From Candidatus Saccharimonadia bacterium (GTDB taxonomy: Bacteria; Patescibacteriota; Saccharimonadia; Saccharimonadales; Saccharimonadaceae): a DNA stretch of 6,069 nucleotides. How positions within the stretch are numbered: the stretch's first letter is position 1; each line of letters starts with the position of its first letter. The notes beneath the pieces were generated by a model. It did not search any database and was not told the origin of the DNA. It saw only the letters and a program-made list of their open reading frames with translations. The stretch is taken from contig JALRBM010000004.1 in the NCBI GenBank assembly GCA_023257755.1, forward strand, positions 1 to 6,069. Reading direction: 5' to 3'. This document shows, in pieces, positions 5,200-6,069 of this stretch. The translations under genes and the position numbers were made by a program.

Positions 5200-6069
5200 A
5201 TGGCAGACAAAAGCAGTAAACCTTTAAGAGCAACGCACCAAGGTAAAATCCATCTCGGCGACGTTGAGCTAGATGTTGCAGTGTTAGAGGACGGAACACG
5301 TGTTATTAACAGAACAGGCATGTTTAAGGCGTTCGGGCGTTCATATCGCGGTACAACGCTTGCCCGACGAAGTGAGCTACCAAGTTTTATTTCATCTAAG
5401 CGTCTCGAGCCTTATATTAGCGCCGATTTACGGCGAGAACTAACAGGCTTTACTTACCTGCGTAAAACCGGTACTGAAGTACAAGGCTTCCGCGCCGACA
5501 TTATTCCAGAAATTGCGGATGTTTATCTGCGTGCTAACGATGATGGTGTGCTCCAGGCGCAGCAGATACCTTTAGTCAAAGCTAGTGAAATACTGGTCCG
5601 GGTGCTGTCCAAACTGGGTATTGTTGCCCTGGTTGACGAAGGCACCGGTTACCAAGCCGACCGACAAAAAGACGAGCTACAAAAGATACTTGAAGCTTAC
5701 ATCTCGTCTGAGTTATTGCCTTGGCAAAAGCGATTTCCTAACGAGTTTTACCAGCAGATATGCCGCTTGAAAGGCTGGGACTACGACCCAACAACACAGA
5801 AACGTCCGCAAATTATCGGTAAGATTACGAACGACATTGTTTACAAGTTGCTGCCTCCAGGTGTATTAGACGAACTTCGATCTAAAAACCCGCGTAATGA
5901 TACCGGTAATCGAACTTATAGGCATCACCAGTTCTTAACAGAAGAAGTTGGTAATCAGCACCTTGACCGTCATTTACACCAGTTAATTATCCTTATGCGC
6001 ATATCTAAGGACTGGACCGACTTTGAAGAAAAGCTCTTTGAGGCTTACCCGATGATTGGTAAGCAACTA
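5200..6069 (+). CDS. P63C-domain protein, 3' end cut by window edge
   Basis: An open frame of 290 codons from ATG 5200 runs off the right edge without a stop. The C-terminal part matches the P63C domain: LLPWQKRFPNEFYQQICRL (172-190), GWDYDP (192-197), KRPQIIGKITNDIVYKLLPP (200-219), then YRHHQFLTEEVG (240-251) and a HLDRHLHQLIILMRIS stretch. The N-terminal part (VAVLEDGTRVINRTGMFKAFGR, and LPSFISSKRLEPYI) and the middle part ALVDEGTGYQ (about 146-155) also follow this family and resemble segments of phage antirepressor-type proteins. The family is found in phages, prophages and mobile regions; its molecular function is not established as far as I know. No signal peptide or membrane segment is visible. 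Lines I counted here have about 40-50% G+C, against roughly 48-63% in sampled argS lines, which would fit a more recent arrival. It has its own promoter and ribosome binding site. Probably only a short C-terminal tail is missing. Confidence 0.86.
   Translation, partial: MADKSSKPLRATHQGKIHLGDVELDVAVLEDGTRVINRTGMFKAFGRSYRGTTLARRSELPSFISSKRLEPYISADLRRELTGFTYLRKTGTEVQGFRADIIPEIADVYLRANDDGVLQAQQIPLVKASEILVRVLSKLGIVALVDEGTGYQADRQKDELQKILEAYISSELLPWQKRFPNEFYQQICRLKGWDYDPTTQKRPQIIGKITNDIVYKLLPPGVLDELRSKNPRNDTGNRTYRHHQFLTEEVGNQHLDRHLHQLIILMRISKDWTDFEEKLFEAYPMIGKQL

Overview
The window reads as a densely packed piece of a bacterial chromosome. It has two genes on the minus strand on the left, five on the plus strand on the right, no gap over about 95 bases, and no RNA gene or CRISPR array that I can see. 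Both outermost genes are cut by the window edges. TGA is used as a stop (argS ends in tandem TGA codons, and the next gene starts inside the first), so the standard bacterial code fits. Several traits together suggest a member of Patescibacteria/CPR, possibly Saccharibacteria: a short ArgS, a single-anchor beta-helix surface protein with a proline-rich stalk, a PLD-like protein with an unusual motif, a P63C-domain gene, and starts with little or no leader. This is an inference from recollection of such genomes and was not tested.

Left block, minus strand (1-1902): a membrane-anchored protein with a proline-rich stalk and a right-handed beta-helix domain, followed 26 bases later by a phospholipase D-like protein whose C-terminal half lies outside the window. 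The spacing suggests one transcription unit. A 93-base divergent intergenic region (1903-1995) separates this block from argS.

Right block, plus strand (1996-6069): argS (arginyl-tRNA synthetase) starts directly behind an extended -10 promoter and may be leaderless. It is coupled by a TGATG overlap to a polytopic membrane protein resembling the YjdF/DUF2238 family. A new promoter inside the end of that gene drives mscL (mechanosensitive channel) and msrB (methionine-R-sulfoxide reductase), which are 5 bases apart. Another promoter, whose -35 overlaps the msrB stop codon, precedes a P63C-domain gene that has lower GC and runs off the right edge.

Functionally the block mixes housekeeping (argS), envelope and stress genes (mscL for hypo-osmotic shock, msrB for oxidative protein repair), surface or envelope candidates (beta-helix protein, PLD-like protein, DUF2238-like protein) and one gene of a phage-associated family. 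I found no convincing new multi-gene system. The points most worth a second look are the predicted leaderless argS, the N-terminally extended MscL, the HxK motif variant in the PLD-like protein, and the P63C gene at the right edge.
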